From positions 23,939 to 87,938 of the forward strand of contig CAKVLQ010000006.1 of the NCBI GenBank assembly GCA_934757845.1: DNA of 64,000 nt, in the 5' to 3' direction. How positions within the stretch are numbered: the stretch's first letter is position 1; each line of letters starts with the position of its first letter. The position numbers were made by a program, and so were the translations under genes. The DNA comes from an uncultured Clostridia bacterium (GTDB lineage: Bacteria > Bacillota > Clostridia > Christensenellales > UBA1242). Shown one piece after another: positions 1 to 8,210 of the stretch. Under the pieces are notes generated by a model, which saw only the letters and a list, made by a program, of their open reading frames with translations, did not search any database and was not told the DNA's origin.

Positions 1-2
1 AT

Positions 3-2048
3 ATTTATGGCACAAAAAAAGTTGAAGAAACTTCAAACAAAATAAAAAAAGTGTTTTTCACGCCAAAGGTTGGTGATTATGTTGTTCATGATACTTTTGG
101 AATTTGTTTGTGCAAAGAAACACAAAAAATTGAATTTAATGGTGCTTTAAAAGACTATTTTGTGCTTGAATTTTTTGGTGGAGATTTGCTTTATCTTCCA
201 AGCGAAAAAGCAAACTTAATTTCAAAATATGTTGGAGAAACTGAAACTCCAAAATTAAATAAACTTGGAACTGACGAGTTTAACAAAGAAAAAGAAAAAG
301 TTAAAGCAAAAGTTAAAACTCTTGCATTTGATTTAATTGAACTTTATGCAAAACGAAGCAAAATTAAAGGTTTTGTTTATGCAAAAGATGATATTGTTCA
401 ACAAGAATTTGAAAATGCTTTTCCATTTCCATTAACCATAGACCAAGAAAAAGCCGTTTGCGAAATTAAAAAAGATATGGAAAGTGAAAAAGTTATGGAC
501 AGGCTTGTTTGTGGCGATGTTGGTTATGGTAAAACCGAGGTTGCCATGCGGGCAATTTTTAAGGCAATATTAAGCGGAAAACAAGTGGCTTTTTTGTGTC
601 CAACAACAATATTGTGTCAGCAACATTACAAAACTTGTCTTGCCAGAATGCAAAATTTCATGGTTAATGTTCAAAGTTTAAGCAGATTTAACACTTCAAA
701 AGAAACAAAAAAGATTTTGGAAGAACTAAAAAATGGGAAAATAAATTTGATTTGTGGAACTCACAGGTTATTATCAAAAGATGTTGAATTTAATAATCTT
801 GGGCTTTTGGTGCTTGATGAAGAACAACGATTTGGTGTTTCAGACAAAGAAAAAATAAAAAACTTAAAACAAAATATTGATGTTTTAACCTTATCGGCAA
901 CACCAATTCCACGAACGCTAAATATGAGTTTAATTGGTGTTAGGGATATTTCAATAATTGACACTCCACCAAAAAATCGAATTCCAGTTCAAAGTATAGT
1001 AACCGAATATTCGCCTTCGCTTATTAAAGACGCAATTCAAAAAGAACTTAACAGAAACGGGCAAGTTTTGATAGTTTATAACAGGGTTGAAACAATTAAT
1101 CAGTTTGCAAAAACAATTTCCGATTATTTTCCTGATGTTAATATTGGGGTGGCACACGGGCAAATGGACAAAAAACAACTTGAAAATGTTATTATTAAAG
1201 TTTATAACCAAGAAATTTCAATTTTGGTGTCTACTGTTTTGATTGAAAACGGCATAGACCTTCCGCTTGCAAATACTATTATTGTTATTAACAGCGATAA
1301 ACTTGGATTAAGCCAACTTTATCAATTAAGGGGACGAGTTGGAAGAAGTGATAGAGAAGCGTTTGCATATTTTACCTATCAAAGCAATCAGGCTTTAACC
1401 GAAGTTGGGTATAAAAGACTTGCGTGTTTAAGTGAATTTGGTGGTCTTGGCGGGGGCTTTAAAATTGCAATGCGAGATTTGGAAATTAGAGGCGCAGGTT
1501 CAATTTTTGGGGCGGAACAAAGCGGGCATATTGAAAAGGTTGGAATTGATATGTATAACAGGCTTTTGAAAGAGGCTGTTGACGAACTTAAAGGAGCGAA
1601 ATTTAAGGAAGTTAAAGACCTTAAACTTGATGTTAACCTTGATTGCTTTATCCCAAAAAATTATATTGAAAACGAAGAAAGTAGGTTTGAAATTTATGAA
1701 CAAATTTCAAAACTTAAAAACCTAAAAGAAAAAGACGAACTTGAAATGCTTCTTCAAAAAAAGTTTGGGGAAGTTCCAAGCGAAATAACAAATTTAATGT
1801 TTGTTGGTGTTTTAAAAAATGTTATGCAAAATTATAATGCAAAACGAGTTGTTATTAATAATGAGAAATGTTTTATTGAATTTTATGACAAAGCAAGCAT
1901 TGATAATGAAGAAGTTTTGAATTTAATTAGCAAAAACAAACGGCTAATAAGTTTAAAAATTAAAACATTACCAATAATTGAATTAAATTTTTCGGGTAAA
2001 ATTTTAGATAAAATAAAACAAGTTATTAATATTTTTATAAAATCATAA
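3..2048 (+). CDS. mfd: Transcription-repair coupling factor Mfd, C-terminal part (cut by window edge)
   Basis: Mfd is an ATP-driven DNA translocase that removes RNA polymerase stalled at lesions and recruits UvrA. The frame is open to the left edge, so the N-terminal UvrB-like part lies outside; a GTG at 51 is internal, not a start. Counting from that GTG, the RNA-polymerase-interacting domain comes first (PKVGDYVVHDTFG, residues 5-17). Next are the two RecG-like helicase domains, with Walker A GDVGYGKTE near 155, the DEEQ box (LDEEQRFGV) near 255, SATPIPRTL, and the arginine-finger motif QLRGRVGRSDR. The C-terminal TRCF domain follows. Every translocase motif is intact and the reading frame is unbroken. 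Identity is certain; only the start is missing. Confidence 0.97.
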   Translation: MYGTKKVEETSNKIKKVFFTPKVGDYVVHDTFGICLCKETQKIEFNGALKDYFVLEFFGGDLLYLPSEKANLISKYVGETETPKLNKLGTDEFNKEKEKVKAKVKTLAFDLIELYAKRSKIKGFVYAKDDIVQQEFENAFPFPLTIDQEKAVCEIKKDMESEKVMDRLVCGDVGYGKTEVAMRAIFKAILSGKQVAFLCPTTILCQQHYKTCLARMQNFMVNVQSLSRFNTSKETKKILEELKNGKINLICGTHRLLSKDVEFNNLGLLVLDEEQRFGVSDKEKIKNLKQNIDVLTLSATPIPRTLNMSLIGVRDISIIDTPPKNRIPVQSIVTEYSPSLIKDAIQKELNRNGQVLIVYNRVETINQFAKTISDYFPDVNIGVAHGQMDKKQLENVIIKVYNQEISILVSTVLIENGIDLPLANTIIVINSDKLGLSQLYQLRGRVGRSDREAFAYFTYQSNQALTEVGYKRLACLSEFGGLGGGFKIAMRDLEIRGAGSIFGAEQSGHIEKVGIDMYNRLLKEAVDELKGAKFKEVKDLKLDVNLDCFIPKNYIENEESRFEIYEQISKLKNLKEKDELEMLLQKKFGEVPSEITNLMFVGVLKNVMQNYNAKRVVINNEKCFIEFYDKASIDNEEVLNLISKNKRLISLKIKTLPIIELNFSGKILDKIKQVINIFIKS

Positions 2049-2138
2049 AAATATTTGCAAAAATTATTTAATTATTATATAATTAATCATAATGCAATAA
2101 ATCTGTTAAAAGAATTTGTTGCCAAAGGAGAATTATCT

Positions 2139-3755
2139 GTGAAAAAAATACTAACTGCAATTACTCTTATACTTTTGATAGGCGTTAACTGCCTTCTTTC
2201 TGCGTGCAATTTAATAACTATTAATAATCAAAAATATTTAAGTCAAACCGTTGCGAGTGTTGATGATATAAAAATTTCAATGGAAGATTTGCTTCTTGGT
2301 TATAACAGTTTTGGATATAATTATGTCGAGCAACAATCAATGTCAACCGAAGAAGCGGTTAAAAAAACATTAGAAACTTTGATAGACCGAGAACTTGTTT
2401 TGAAAAAAGCAAAAGAAAAATTTGGAGATTTGTCTATTACAAAACAAAACGAAGTTTGGAAAGAAGTTTATGATTATGTTAATCAGCAAGTAAAAACTTA
2501 TGCTGACGAAATAATCAAAAATGAAAATTGGAATATACCTTCACAAGAAGATGAAACAAAAACAACTGCAACAAAGTTTACTCCTTATGAAAAGAAAGTT
2601 GAAAGAACAAAAAATGCTGATGGTTCTTATACTTATTCAAGAATAGTTGACAAAGAAGAAGAAACTGACACTGAACTTATAAAATTTGAACTTAACGAAT
2701 TTGGAAATGAAGAAATAACTAAAAAAGCATATTCAAAATATATAACAAAAATTAAGAAAAGCCGAGATGAATATTCAAAACTTTCAAATGACGAAGTTTT
2801 TGAAAAAGAAACAAAACGAATTTATGATATTTATGAAAAAAATAAATATCTAACTATGTTCCAAGAAGATTATGAAAACAACATGGCAGTTGATGTTCAA
2901 AAAATTAAAGATAAATATATTGAACTTGTAAAAAATAGTGCTTTCACTTATGCTCTAGACAAAAGTGCTTATGACACAAAAATGCAAAGCACTTCAAGTG
3001 GGGCAGGCGAAGTTTATTATCACCCATTTGAAGAAAGCAAAGGATATATTGGCGTTGCCCATATTTTGTTAAAATATTCTGACGAACAATCAAGTCAAAT
3101 TAAAGAACTTGAAACAAAACTTTCAAATGGCTCAATCACTCCAGAGCAATATCAACACGAACTTGAAAAGGTTGCAAATTCTATTGTTGTTAAAAACAAA
3201 CAAGACGAAAATGCACCTGCAAAAAGTGTTAATGAAGTGTTTGCAGAAATTAGCAATGCTTTGAATGCTTGTGGAAATGATGAAGATGCAAGAGTAAAAA
3301 CTTTTATTAAATATATTGAAATGTATAATGACGATGACGGAATTATGAGTGCTCTTAATAGTTATAGTCAATATTATGCAATCAATCTTGACACAAGTGT
3401 AACAGACACAATGATAAAAGAATTTGCTGATGCAAGCCGAAGTTTTTATACTGAAAACAAAGAAACTTACACAATTTATGAAAGCCCAGTTTTGGGAAGT
3501 TATGGTTATCACATAATCTTTAATATGGGTGTTTATAAAAATGACATTCCACTTAATGATATTGATAAAGTTACTGAAACATATTTGTTTGAAACAGAAT
3601 GCATGAAAGGAACAAACAAAAGTTTGTTTGACAAAATGCTTGAACTTGTTGATTCAAGCACATATAGTGAATATCAAACTTCACTTATAAAAGACTTGCG
3701 TGCTGGAAAAACAATTAACTATAACAAAACTGCTTATGAAAGATTATATAAATAA
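2139..3755 (+). CDS. PrsA/SurA-like peptidyl-prolyl isomerase lipoprotein
   Basis: Predicted extracytoplasmic foldase anchored as a lipoprotein, 538 residues. I place the start at GTG 2139 because AAAGGAG (2124-2130) sits 8 nt upstream and the protein then begins with a lipoprotein signal peptide ending in LLSAC; the longer frame from TTG 2055 would bury the signal. After a SurA_N-like helical region, the parvulin signature AHILLKYSDE lies near residue 314. The matching end of the domain (SPVLGSYGYHIIF) is about 135 residues further on, far more than in a standard parvulin domain, so the domain seems split by a helical insertion. It follows mfd closely, as PrsA-like genes do in several Bacillota. 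The family call is firm; catalytic activity is inferred. Confidence 0.85.
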   Translation: MKKILTAITLILLIGVNCLLSACNLITINNQKYLSQTVASVDDIKISMEDLLLGYNSFGYNYVEQQSMSTEEAVKKTLETLIDRELVLKKAKEKFGDLSITKQNEVWKEVYDYVNQQVKTYADEIIKNENWNIPSQEDETKTTATKFTPYEKKVERTKNADGSYTYSRIVDKEEETDTELIKFELNEFGNEEITKKAYSKYITKIKKSRDEYSKLSNDEVFEKETKRIYDIYEKNKYLTMFQEDYENNMAVDVQKIKDKYIELVKNSAFTYALDKSAYDTKMQSTSSGAGEVYYHPFEESKGYIGVAHILLKYSDEQSSQIKELETKLSNGSITPEQYQHELEKVANSIVVKNKQDENAPAKSVNEVFAEISNALNACGNDEDARVKTFIKYIEMYNDDDGIMSALNSYSQYYAINLDTSVTDTMIKEFADASRSFYTENKETYTIYESPVLGSYGYHIIFNMGVYKNDIPLNDIDKVTETYLFETECMKGTNKSLFDKMLELVDSSTYSEYQTSLIKDLRAGKTINYNKTAYERLYK

Positions 3756-3785
3756 TTGCTAGAATAATGTTTTAAATTTAAAAAT

Positions 3786-3812
3786 GCCCTAGTTTAATAC
3801 TGGGGCTTTTTA
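3786..3812 (+). terminator. Rho-independent terminator after the PrsA-like gene
   Basis: A hairpin pairs gcccta with tggggc around a 9-nt loop and is followed by a T run, 30 nt after the stop codon. Confidence 0.75.
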
Positions 3813-3872
3813 TTATTTTAAAATAAAATTTGTGGCATTATGTCAAAAACAAGTTTATTTGAAGTTAAGAGA

Positions 3873-3901
3873 TTGACATTTTTTGAATTTTTTGTTACTA
3901 T
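3873..3901 (+). promoter_or_regulatory. Promoter of the UPF0104 gene (leaderless)
   Basis: TTGACA (3873-3878), a 17-nt spacer and TACTAT (3896-3901) with an extended -10 TG at 3893-3894. The ATG at 3908 begins 6 nt after the -10 box, so transcription should start at or next to the start codon. There is no ribosome binding site. Confidence 0.85.
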
Positions 3902-3907
3902 TTAATT

Positions 3908-5149
3908 ATGTTAGGAAAAAGAAAACTAAAAAAAGGAATTTTAAAAAGTTTTGGGCTTTTAAAGAAATCTTGTTTAAGTGGCAAGATTTTTCAAACTACT
4001 TTTAGTTGTTCTTTAAAAAATAAATATATTGAAGATGACCTTAAAAAGGCTGACGAAAAACTTGCATTAAGAAAGCAAAAAAAGAAAAAAATAACAAACA
4101 TTTTGCTTTTGGTGGCAAATCTTCTTATTGTTGTTGGCATAATGATTTATTATGCTTTAACAAGCGGAATTGAAAGTTTTAAAAGTTTGATTTTTCAAAA
4201 TGTTGCCTATCAATATTTGCTTGTGGCACTTGGATTGTTTTTGGCTGGCATTTTGATTGAAACATTAAAATATTATCAACTTATCAAAAAATCAACAGGG
4301 AAACGAAGATTTATAACAAGTTTAAACACGCATTTAACGGGAAGATATTATGATTGTATCACTCCGTTTGCGGTTGGTGGTCAACCTTTTCAAATTTTTT
4401 ATTTGCACAAAAAAGGTATTTCTGGAAGCAAAGCAACAAGCATTCCACTTGTAAAACACTTTTTTAGTATGATTGCTTTGTCTTTAATTTCCATTGTGGT
4501 GTTAATTTCTCAATTTTTTGTTACCGAACCTATAAGCCCTATTATAATAACAATAGCAATTATTGCAATTATAGCAAATTTATTGGTGGTTTTGGCAATA
4601 TTACTATTTAGCGTTTCAAAACGAATTGCACCAGCACTTGTTATTAAGATTTTGAAACTTCTTAATAAAATGCATATTATAAAAAACTATAAAACAACAT
4701 TTTTTAAAGTTTCAAGATTTGTAAAAAGTTATCAACGAAGCATGAAAGATTTTTCAAAAAGTGCGTGGACAATTATAGTTCAGTTGGTGCTTGCCACTTT
4801 AAGTTATGTTGCCATATATTCGATTGCATACTTTATTTATCTTGCATTTTTGCCACTAAATTCAAATCCACAACCTGTTAGTTTTGCAAGCATATTTTGT
4901 TTTGCTGTTTTGTGTGATTTATGCTCTGGAATTATGCCACTTCCAGGTGGAACGGGGCTTGCAGAAATTAGTTTTGATAGTTTGTTTAAAAATTTGTTTT
5001 CTCAAAAAAATGTTTTCCCTTGGGCGCTTTTGATTTGGAGGGTATTGACATATTTTGCCTTTGTTGTGATTGGCGGGGTTAGAATTGTTGTTTCGTTTTT
5101 TAGAAACAACAAACAAAATAAAAAATCAATAAAAAAATTAAAAAAATAA
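3908..5149 (+). CDS. UPF0104 / lysylphosphatidylglycerol synthase-type membrane protein
   Basis: Integral membrane protein of 413 residues with about seven to eight hydrophobic spans after a very basic cytoplasmic N-terminus of about 65 residues. It matches the flippase-like membrane domain found in MprF and in stand-alone UPF0104 proteins: the family-typical segment FAVGGQPFQIFYLHKKG (near residue 155) and, late in the protein, the loop LCSGIMPLPGGTGLAEI. The soluble aminoacyl-transferase domain of MprF is absent, so it is a transport or flippase-like relative, not a full lysyl-PG synthase. The start is fixed by the leaderless promoter just upstream. Its substrate cannot be read from sequence. 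Confidence 0.8.
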   Translation: MLGKRKLKKGILKSFGLLKKSCLSGKIFQTTFSCSLKNKYIEDDLKKADEKLALRKQKKKKITNILLLVANLLIVVGIMIYYALTSGIESFKSLIFQNVAYQYLLVALGLFLAGILIETLKYYQLIKKSTGKRRFITSLNTHLTGRYYDCITPFAVGGQPFQIFYLHKKGISGSKATSIPLVKHFFSMIALSLISIVVLISQFFVTEPISPIIITIAIIAIIANLLVVLAILLFSVSKRIAPALVIKILKLLNKMHIIKNYKTTFFKVSRFVKSYQRSMKDFSKSAWTIIVQLVLATLSYVAIYSIAYFIYLAFLPLNSNPQPVSFASIFCFAVLCDLCSGIMPLPGGTGLAEISFDSLFKNLFSQKNVFPWALLIWRVLTYFAFVVIGGVRIVVSFFRNNKQNKKSIKKLKK

Positions 5150-5172
5150 TTTGCTTTTGCAAATTATTTTTT
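5145..5172 (+). terminator. Terminator overlapping the UPF0104 stop codon
   Basis: aataatttgc and gcaaattatt form a perfect 10-bp stem around TTTT, followed by a T run. It separates this gene from the convergent YugP pair and may act on both strands. Confidence 0.8.
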
Positions 5173-5227
5173 TATTATCAATTTTAGTTTTAAAGTGGTA
5201 AATTAAAGCAGATATGTTTCTATTTTA

Positions 5228-5944
5228 TTATTTTTTTCGATTGCTTTTTGCAAATATCAAAACAAATCTTAAAAGATTTAGCAAACTGTAAAGAAAACTT
5301 GCAACATAGGTTAGTGCAGCCGCACTCAAAACTTCTTTAACTTTGCCAGTTTCTTCGCTTGACAAAATGTTATTTTCTTGCAAAATTTTTATTGCTCGCT
5401 TGCTTGCGTTAAATTCAACGGGAAGTGTTATTAAACTTGCAAGAAAACTTAATCCAAACACAGACATTCCGCAAATTAAAATAATGTTTGCAATGTTGGG
5501 TGCAAGCCAAACAAAATCAAATAGCAAACCAAGAATAATAATTGGCATAAGAAGAGTTGAAGAAATATTATAGGTTTTTATAACAAAATTTCTTATTTTG
5601 TTTGGGAAATAATGTTGTTTGTCTTGAATTGCGTGCCCACATTCATGAGCAGTTACGCCCAAACTTGAAATTGATGTTGAGTTATAATTATCTTTACTTA
5701 ATGCCAAAATTTTGTTTTTGCTGTCGTAATAATCATTAAGTTTTCCGTCAATTTCTTTAATTTGAACATCGTGAATATCATAAGCAGTTAAAATTTGTTT
5801 TGCAAGTTCACAGCCTTTGATGTTTTTTTGTGAAAATTCGGTTGAATATTTGTTATAACTTGAATTTACTTTTGCTTCGGCATAAATTGCAAGGATTATT
5901 GCGGGAAGCAAAATTATTCCTAAAATATAATATGTTAAATACAT
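5228..5944 (-). CDS. YugP-type neutral zinc metallopeptidase, copy 1
   Basis: Membrane-bound zinc protease of the YugP family (Zn_peptidase_2), 238 residues. The HExxH zinc site reads TAHECGHAIQD near residue 100. A hydrophobic span lies at the N-terminus, two lie after the active site (around LLMPIIILGLLFDF and VFGLSFLASLITLPV), and a last one is near the C-terminus. The family-typical VEFNASKRAI follows the third span and supplies a further conserved acidic residue. AAGGGGG lies just upstream of the ATG, inside the end of the neighbouring paralogue, so the two genes are translated as a tight pair with no intergenic base. Its physiological substrate is unknown. Confidence 0.88.
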   Translation of the reverse strand: MYLTYYILGIILLPAIILAIYAEAKVNSSYNKYSTEFSQKNIKGCELAKQILTAYDIHDVQIKEIDGKLNDYYDSKNKILALSKDNYNSTSISSLGVTAHECGHAIQDKQHYFPNKIRNFVIKTYNISSTLLMPIIILGLLFDFVWLAPNIANIILICGMSVFGLSFLASLITLPVEFNASKRAIKILQENNILSSEETGKVKEVLSAAALTYVASFLYSLLNLLRFVLIFAKSNRKK

Positions 5945-6631
5945 TTAAAACCCCCTTAAAATTTTTTTGAAAAATTTTCTGTATCCTTTAAAAAATCCAC
6001 CAACATAAGTAAAACAAGCAAGATTAAGCAGTTTTTTTGCAATTTTAAGTTCGTTGTTTGTTAGAATGCTGTTCTTTTTAAGCAAGTTTATTGCTTTGTT
6101 GCTGGCATCTTTTTCAACGGGAATTATTATTAATCGAACAAAAAAATTTATAATATAAAAACATAATAAAATAATAAGAGCAATTTTGATATAGAAAGTT
6201 TCCAAGAACAAACTTATAATTAAAAAAATTATTGCAGGGAATAACAAAACAGATGTTATTTTGTTAACAAAACTTAAAAAAATAAAAATTTTGAACAATT
6301 TGTTTTTGCTTTGATGCTGAATTGCGTGCCCAAGTTCGTGCATAGAAACGGCAATAGCACCCACGCTTGAATTATTAAAAACATCTTTTGAAAGCCTTAT
6401 TAAATTTTCACTTGTTGAATAACTATTGTCAAGATAATCTCCGCATTCAGTTATTTTTGTGTTTAGGTTTAATAATTTAATAAAAAAAATAATAAGTTCA
6501 TGACTTTTTATATGCCCAAAATTTTCAATTTCGTTTGCTTTGTTAAAATAATTAATAACAAGTTTGTTGCTTGTTATGTTTAAAATCATTCCCAAAACAA
6601 TTATTGAAATTATTATTATGCAATATATCAC
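5945..6631 (-). CDS. YugP-type neutral zinc metallopeptidase, copy 2
   Basis: Paralogue of the adjacent protease, 228 residues, first gene of the pair. The zinc site reads SMHELGHAIQHQ near residue 98, followed by the same pattern of hydrophobic spans and the motif VEKDASNKAI. It starts at GTG, which lies exactly 6 nt after an extended -10 box and has no ribosome binding site, so it appears leaderless. The two copies are clearly diverged, so the duplication is not recent. Both keep their zinc ligands, suggesting both are active enzymes, perhaps with different substrates. Confidence 0.85.
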   Translation of the reverse strand: MIYCIIIISIIVLGMILNITSNKLVINYFNKANEIENFGHIKSHELIIFFIKLLNLNTKITECGDYLDNSYSTSENLIRLSKDVFNNSSVGAIAVSMHELGHAIQHQSKNKLFKIFIFLSFVNKITSVLLFPAIIFLIISLFLETFYIKIALIILLCFYIINFFVRLIIIPVEKDASNKAINLLKKNSILTNNELKIAKKLLNLACFTYVGGFFKGYRKFFKKILRGF

Positions 6632-6637
6632 AAACTT

Positions 6638-6646
6638 ATTATATCA
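6638..6646 (-). promoter_or_regulatory. Extended -10 promoter of the YugP pair (leaderless, GTG start)
   Basis: Read on the - strand, TGATATAAT ends 6 nt before the GTG start at 6631. No convincing -35 hexamer is visible, as expected for an extended -10 promoter. Confidence 0.7.
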
Positions 6647-6666
6647 AAAATTTTGCAATTTTTTAA

Positions 6667-7563
6667 TTAAAAAACATTAATTTTTGAAATTTTATTAAAA
6701 GAAAAATCAAAAGAGAAGATTTTGTGAGTTTTGTCGGAATAAAACAAAACATAATTTTCACCGTCAAGGTCAATGCGTTTAAAATCTCCAAAAAACGAAT
6801 TTAAACTTTCTTTTGTGGCAATATCGCTTAAATGTTGTGTTAAATAATGTTTTGCAAGATTAATATTGTCAACTTTTAGGGCTTGCAAAAATGCTATTGG
6901 AATTATTTTTTTGCAATTTGTTAGCATTGGGTGAGAGAACTGATAAACTGTTTTTTTGTTTATATTATTGTTTGTAATCGTTGTTATAATTGAGTGTTTT
7001 GCAATGTCATTAAGATTGGTTAAAATTTCAATATTTCCATTTTTAATGTTAATGCCGTTATAATAATCATTAAACAAAATTTGATTGTTTGATGAAAACA
7101 CAAAACAATAATTATTATCAAAAGAAAGTATTGTGTTTTGACCATTTTTTTGACATTCTGCGTTTCCAAATAATTTTGGAAGAGCGATGGTTTGATTTTG
7201 CAAGGTTATATTTGTGCAAAAAGTGTTAAAAACCGAATAATTTTGATTTGACAAAATAACTTTCATGTTTTTAACAACTTCAACTTTTTCAAGGGTGATT
7301 AAATAAACATTTTTATAACTGATAATTTCTGCACTGCTAGATTCAACAACAAGCCCATTTCCTGAATTTTTTATATATACATTATAGGGCAAAATCAAAT
7401 TTTCAGATTTTGTAATTGGTTCAACAAAAAGTGTTAGATTTTCATTTTCGTTTAAAGTTAATTTGAATGTTTGAAAACTATTTTCACATAGTTTTCGTCT
7501 ATTAAAATTGTTTAAACTTATCATACAATCAAATTTTGTTTTTATTTTTAAAATATAATCCAT
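6667..7563 (-). CDS. Conserved-looking hypothetical protein, 298 residues
   Basis: No family recognised. The protein has no signal peptide or membrane span and is rich in short alternating hydrophobic stretches, which suggests a mostly beta structure for the first 200 residues (for example LTLFVEPI, NVYLITLEKVEV, NYCFVFSSNNQILF). A helical stretch follows (IPIAFLQALKVDNINLAKHYLTQHL). The N-terminal segment with repeated strands resembles a scaffold or binding domain more than an enzyme. The ATG at 7563 lacks an obvious ribosome binding site; an internal ATG 13 codons later is also possible. It lies upstream of the YugP pair on the same strand, but that pair has its own promoter in the gap. 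Confidence 0.6.
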   Translation of the reverse strand: MDYILKIKTKFDCMISLNNFNRRKLCENSFQTFKLTLNENENLTLFVEPITKSENLILPYNVYIKNSGNGLVVESSSAEIISYKNVYLITLEKVEVVKNMKVILSNQNYSVFNTFCTNITLQNQTIALPKLFGNAECQKNGQNTILSFDNNYCFVFSSNNQILFNDYYNGINIKNGNIEILTNLNDIAKHSIITTITNNNINKKTVYQFSHPMLTNCKKIIPIAFLQALKVDNINLAKHYLTQHLSDIATKESLNSFFGDFKRIDLDGENYVLFYSDKTHKIFSFDFSFNKISKINVF

Positions 7564-7709
7564 ATAATAGTTTATTTTGAATTAATCAAAATTATGTTAT
7601 AAATTTGCTTGAATAAACTTTTAAGAATTTTGTTTTAAAAATTGGATTTTATAAAAAATGTTTTTAATATTTTGTGTTTAAAAATTTTTTGTTTGTTAAA
7701 AATTGATTT

Positions 7710-8021
7710 ATGCAAAATATTATAAATTTTAGTGATTTTAATAAAAAGAAAAGTTTAAGCGATGATGAGATAAAGAGTTTATTTTTGGGGCTTGTTAATT
7801 TAATAAAATCAAATGCGATTGATGATTTTAGTGGAAAAATAAAAATTGAATATGAAAAAAAATCTTTGCAACTAAACTCTACACTTTTGGAACTGAAAGT
7901 TAAAGACGAAATTATATCCGACCTTAAAAAAGAAAATTTGGTTTTGAAGAGTAAAACGAATGATTTAATTAACAAAATTAATCAATTATCAACTCTTGTT
8001 GATGTCAATAAATTACCATAA
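7710..8021 (+). CDS. Small coiled-coil protein, 103 residues
   Basis: No family recognised. The C-terminal two thirds (from about residue 45) is a strong heptad-type coiled coil rich in Lys, Glu, Leu and Asn; the N-terminal third looks globular and helical. The size and architecture resemble small division- or chromosome-associated coiled-coil proteins such as ZapA or GpsB, but no diagnostic motif is present. The - strand frame over the same DNA reads as a low-complexity shadow, so the + frame is preferred. The ATG has no ribosome binding site; a weak TGTTAAAAA lies 7 nt upstream, so the start may be leaderless. It stands alone upstream of addB. Confidence 0.55.
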   Translation: MQNIINFSDFNKKKSLSDDEIKSLFLGLVNLIKSNAIDDFSGKIKIEYEKKSLQLNSTLLELKVKDEIISDLKKENLVLKSKTNDLINKINQLSTLVDVNKLP

Positions 8022-8137
8022 AAACTAATATAAAAAATTTTTAAAACAAATTTAATATTATAATAAATAAAGATTAAATAAAAAATAAGTATTTTTAATT
8101 ATTAAACTACAAATTAATAATGCAAAACAACAAAAAG

Positions 8138-8162
8138 CACCAAACAAAAATTGGTGTTTTTT
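8138..8162 (+). terminator. Terminator upstream of addB
   Basis: caccaa pairs with ttggtg around a 7-nt loop, followed by a T run. It ends the transcript of the small coiled-coil gene 15 nt before the addB -35 box. Confidence 0.8.
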
Positions 8163-8176
8163 GGTTATTAAATTAA

Positions 8177-8205
8177 TTGAAAAATTTGCAAAAAAATGTT
8201 ATAAT
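8177..8205 (+). promoter_or_regulatory. addBA promoter (leaderless)
   Basis: TTGAAA (8177-8182), 17-nt spacer, TATAAT (8200-8205) with an extended TG. The addB ATG begins 5 nt later, leaving no room for a leader or ribosome binding site. Confidence 0.85.
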
Positions 8206-8210
8206 TTTTT

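Noticed and set aside
2055..2138. Upstream start of the PrsA-like gene at TTG 2055
   Set aside because: It would put 28 residues before the lipoprotein signal; the GTG at 2139 has an ideal ribosome binding site.
7664..7975. 103-residue frame on the - strand opposite the small coiled-coil gene
   Set aside because: Ser/Phe/Leu-rich composition typical of the complement of a Lys/Glu coiled coil; no ribosome binding site or promoter.
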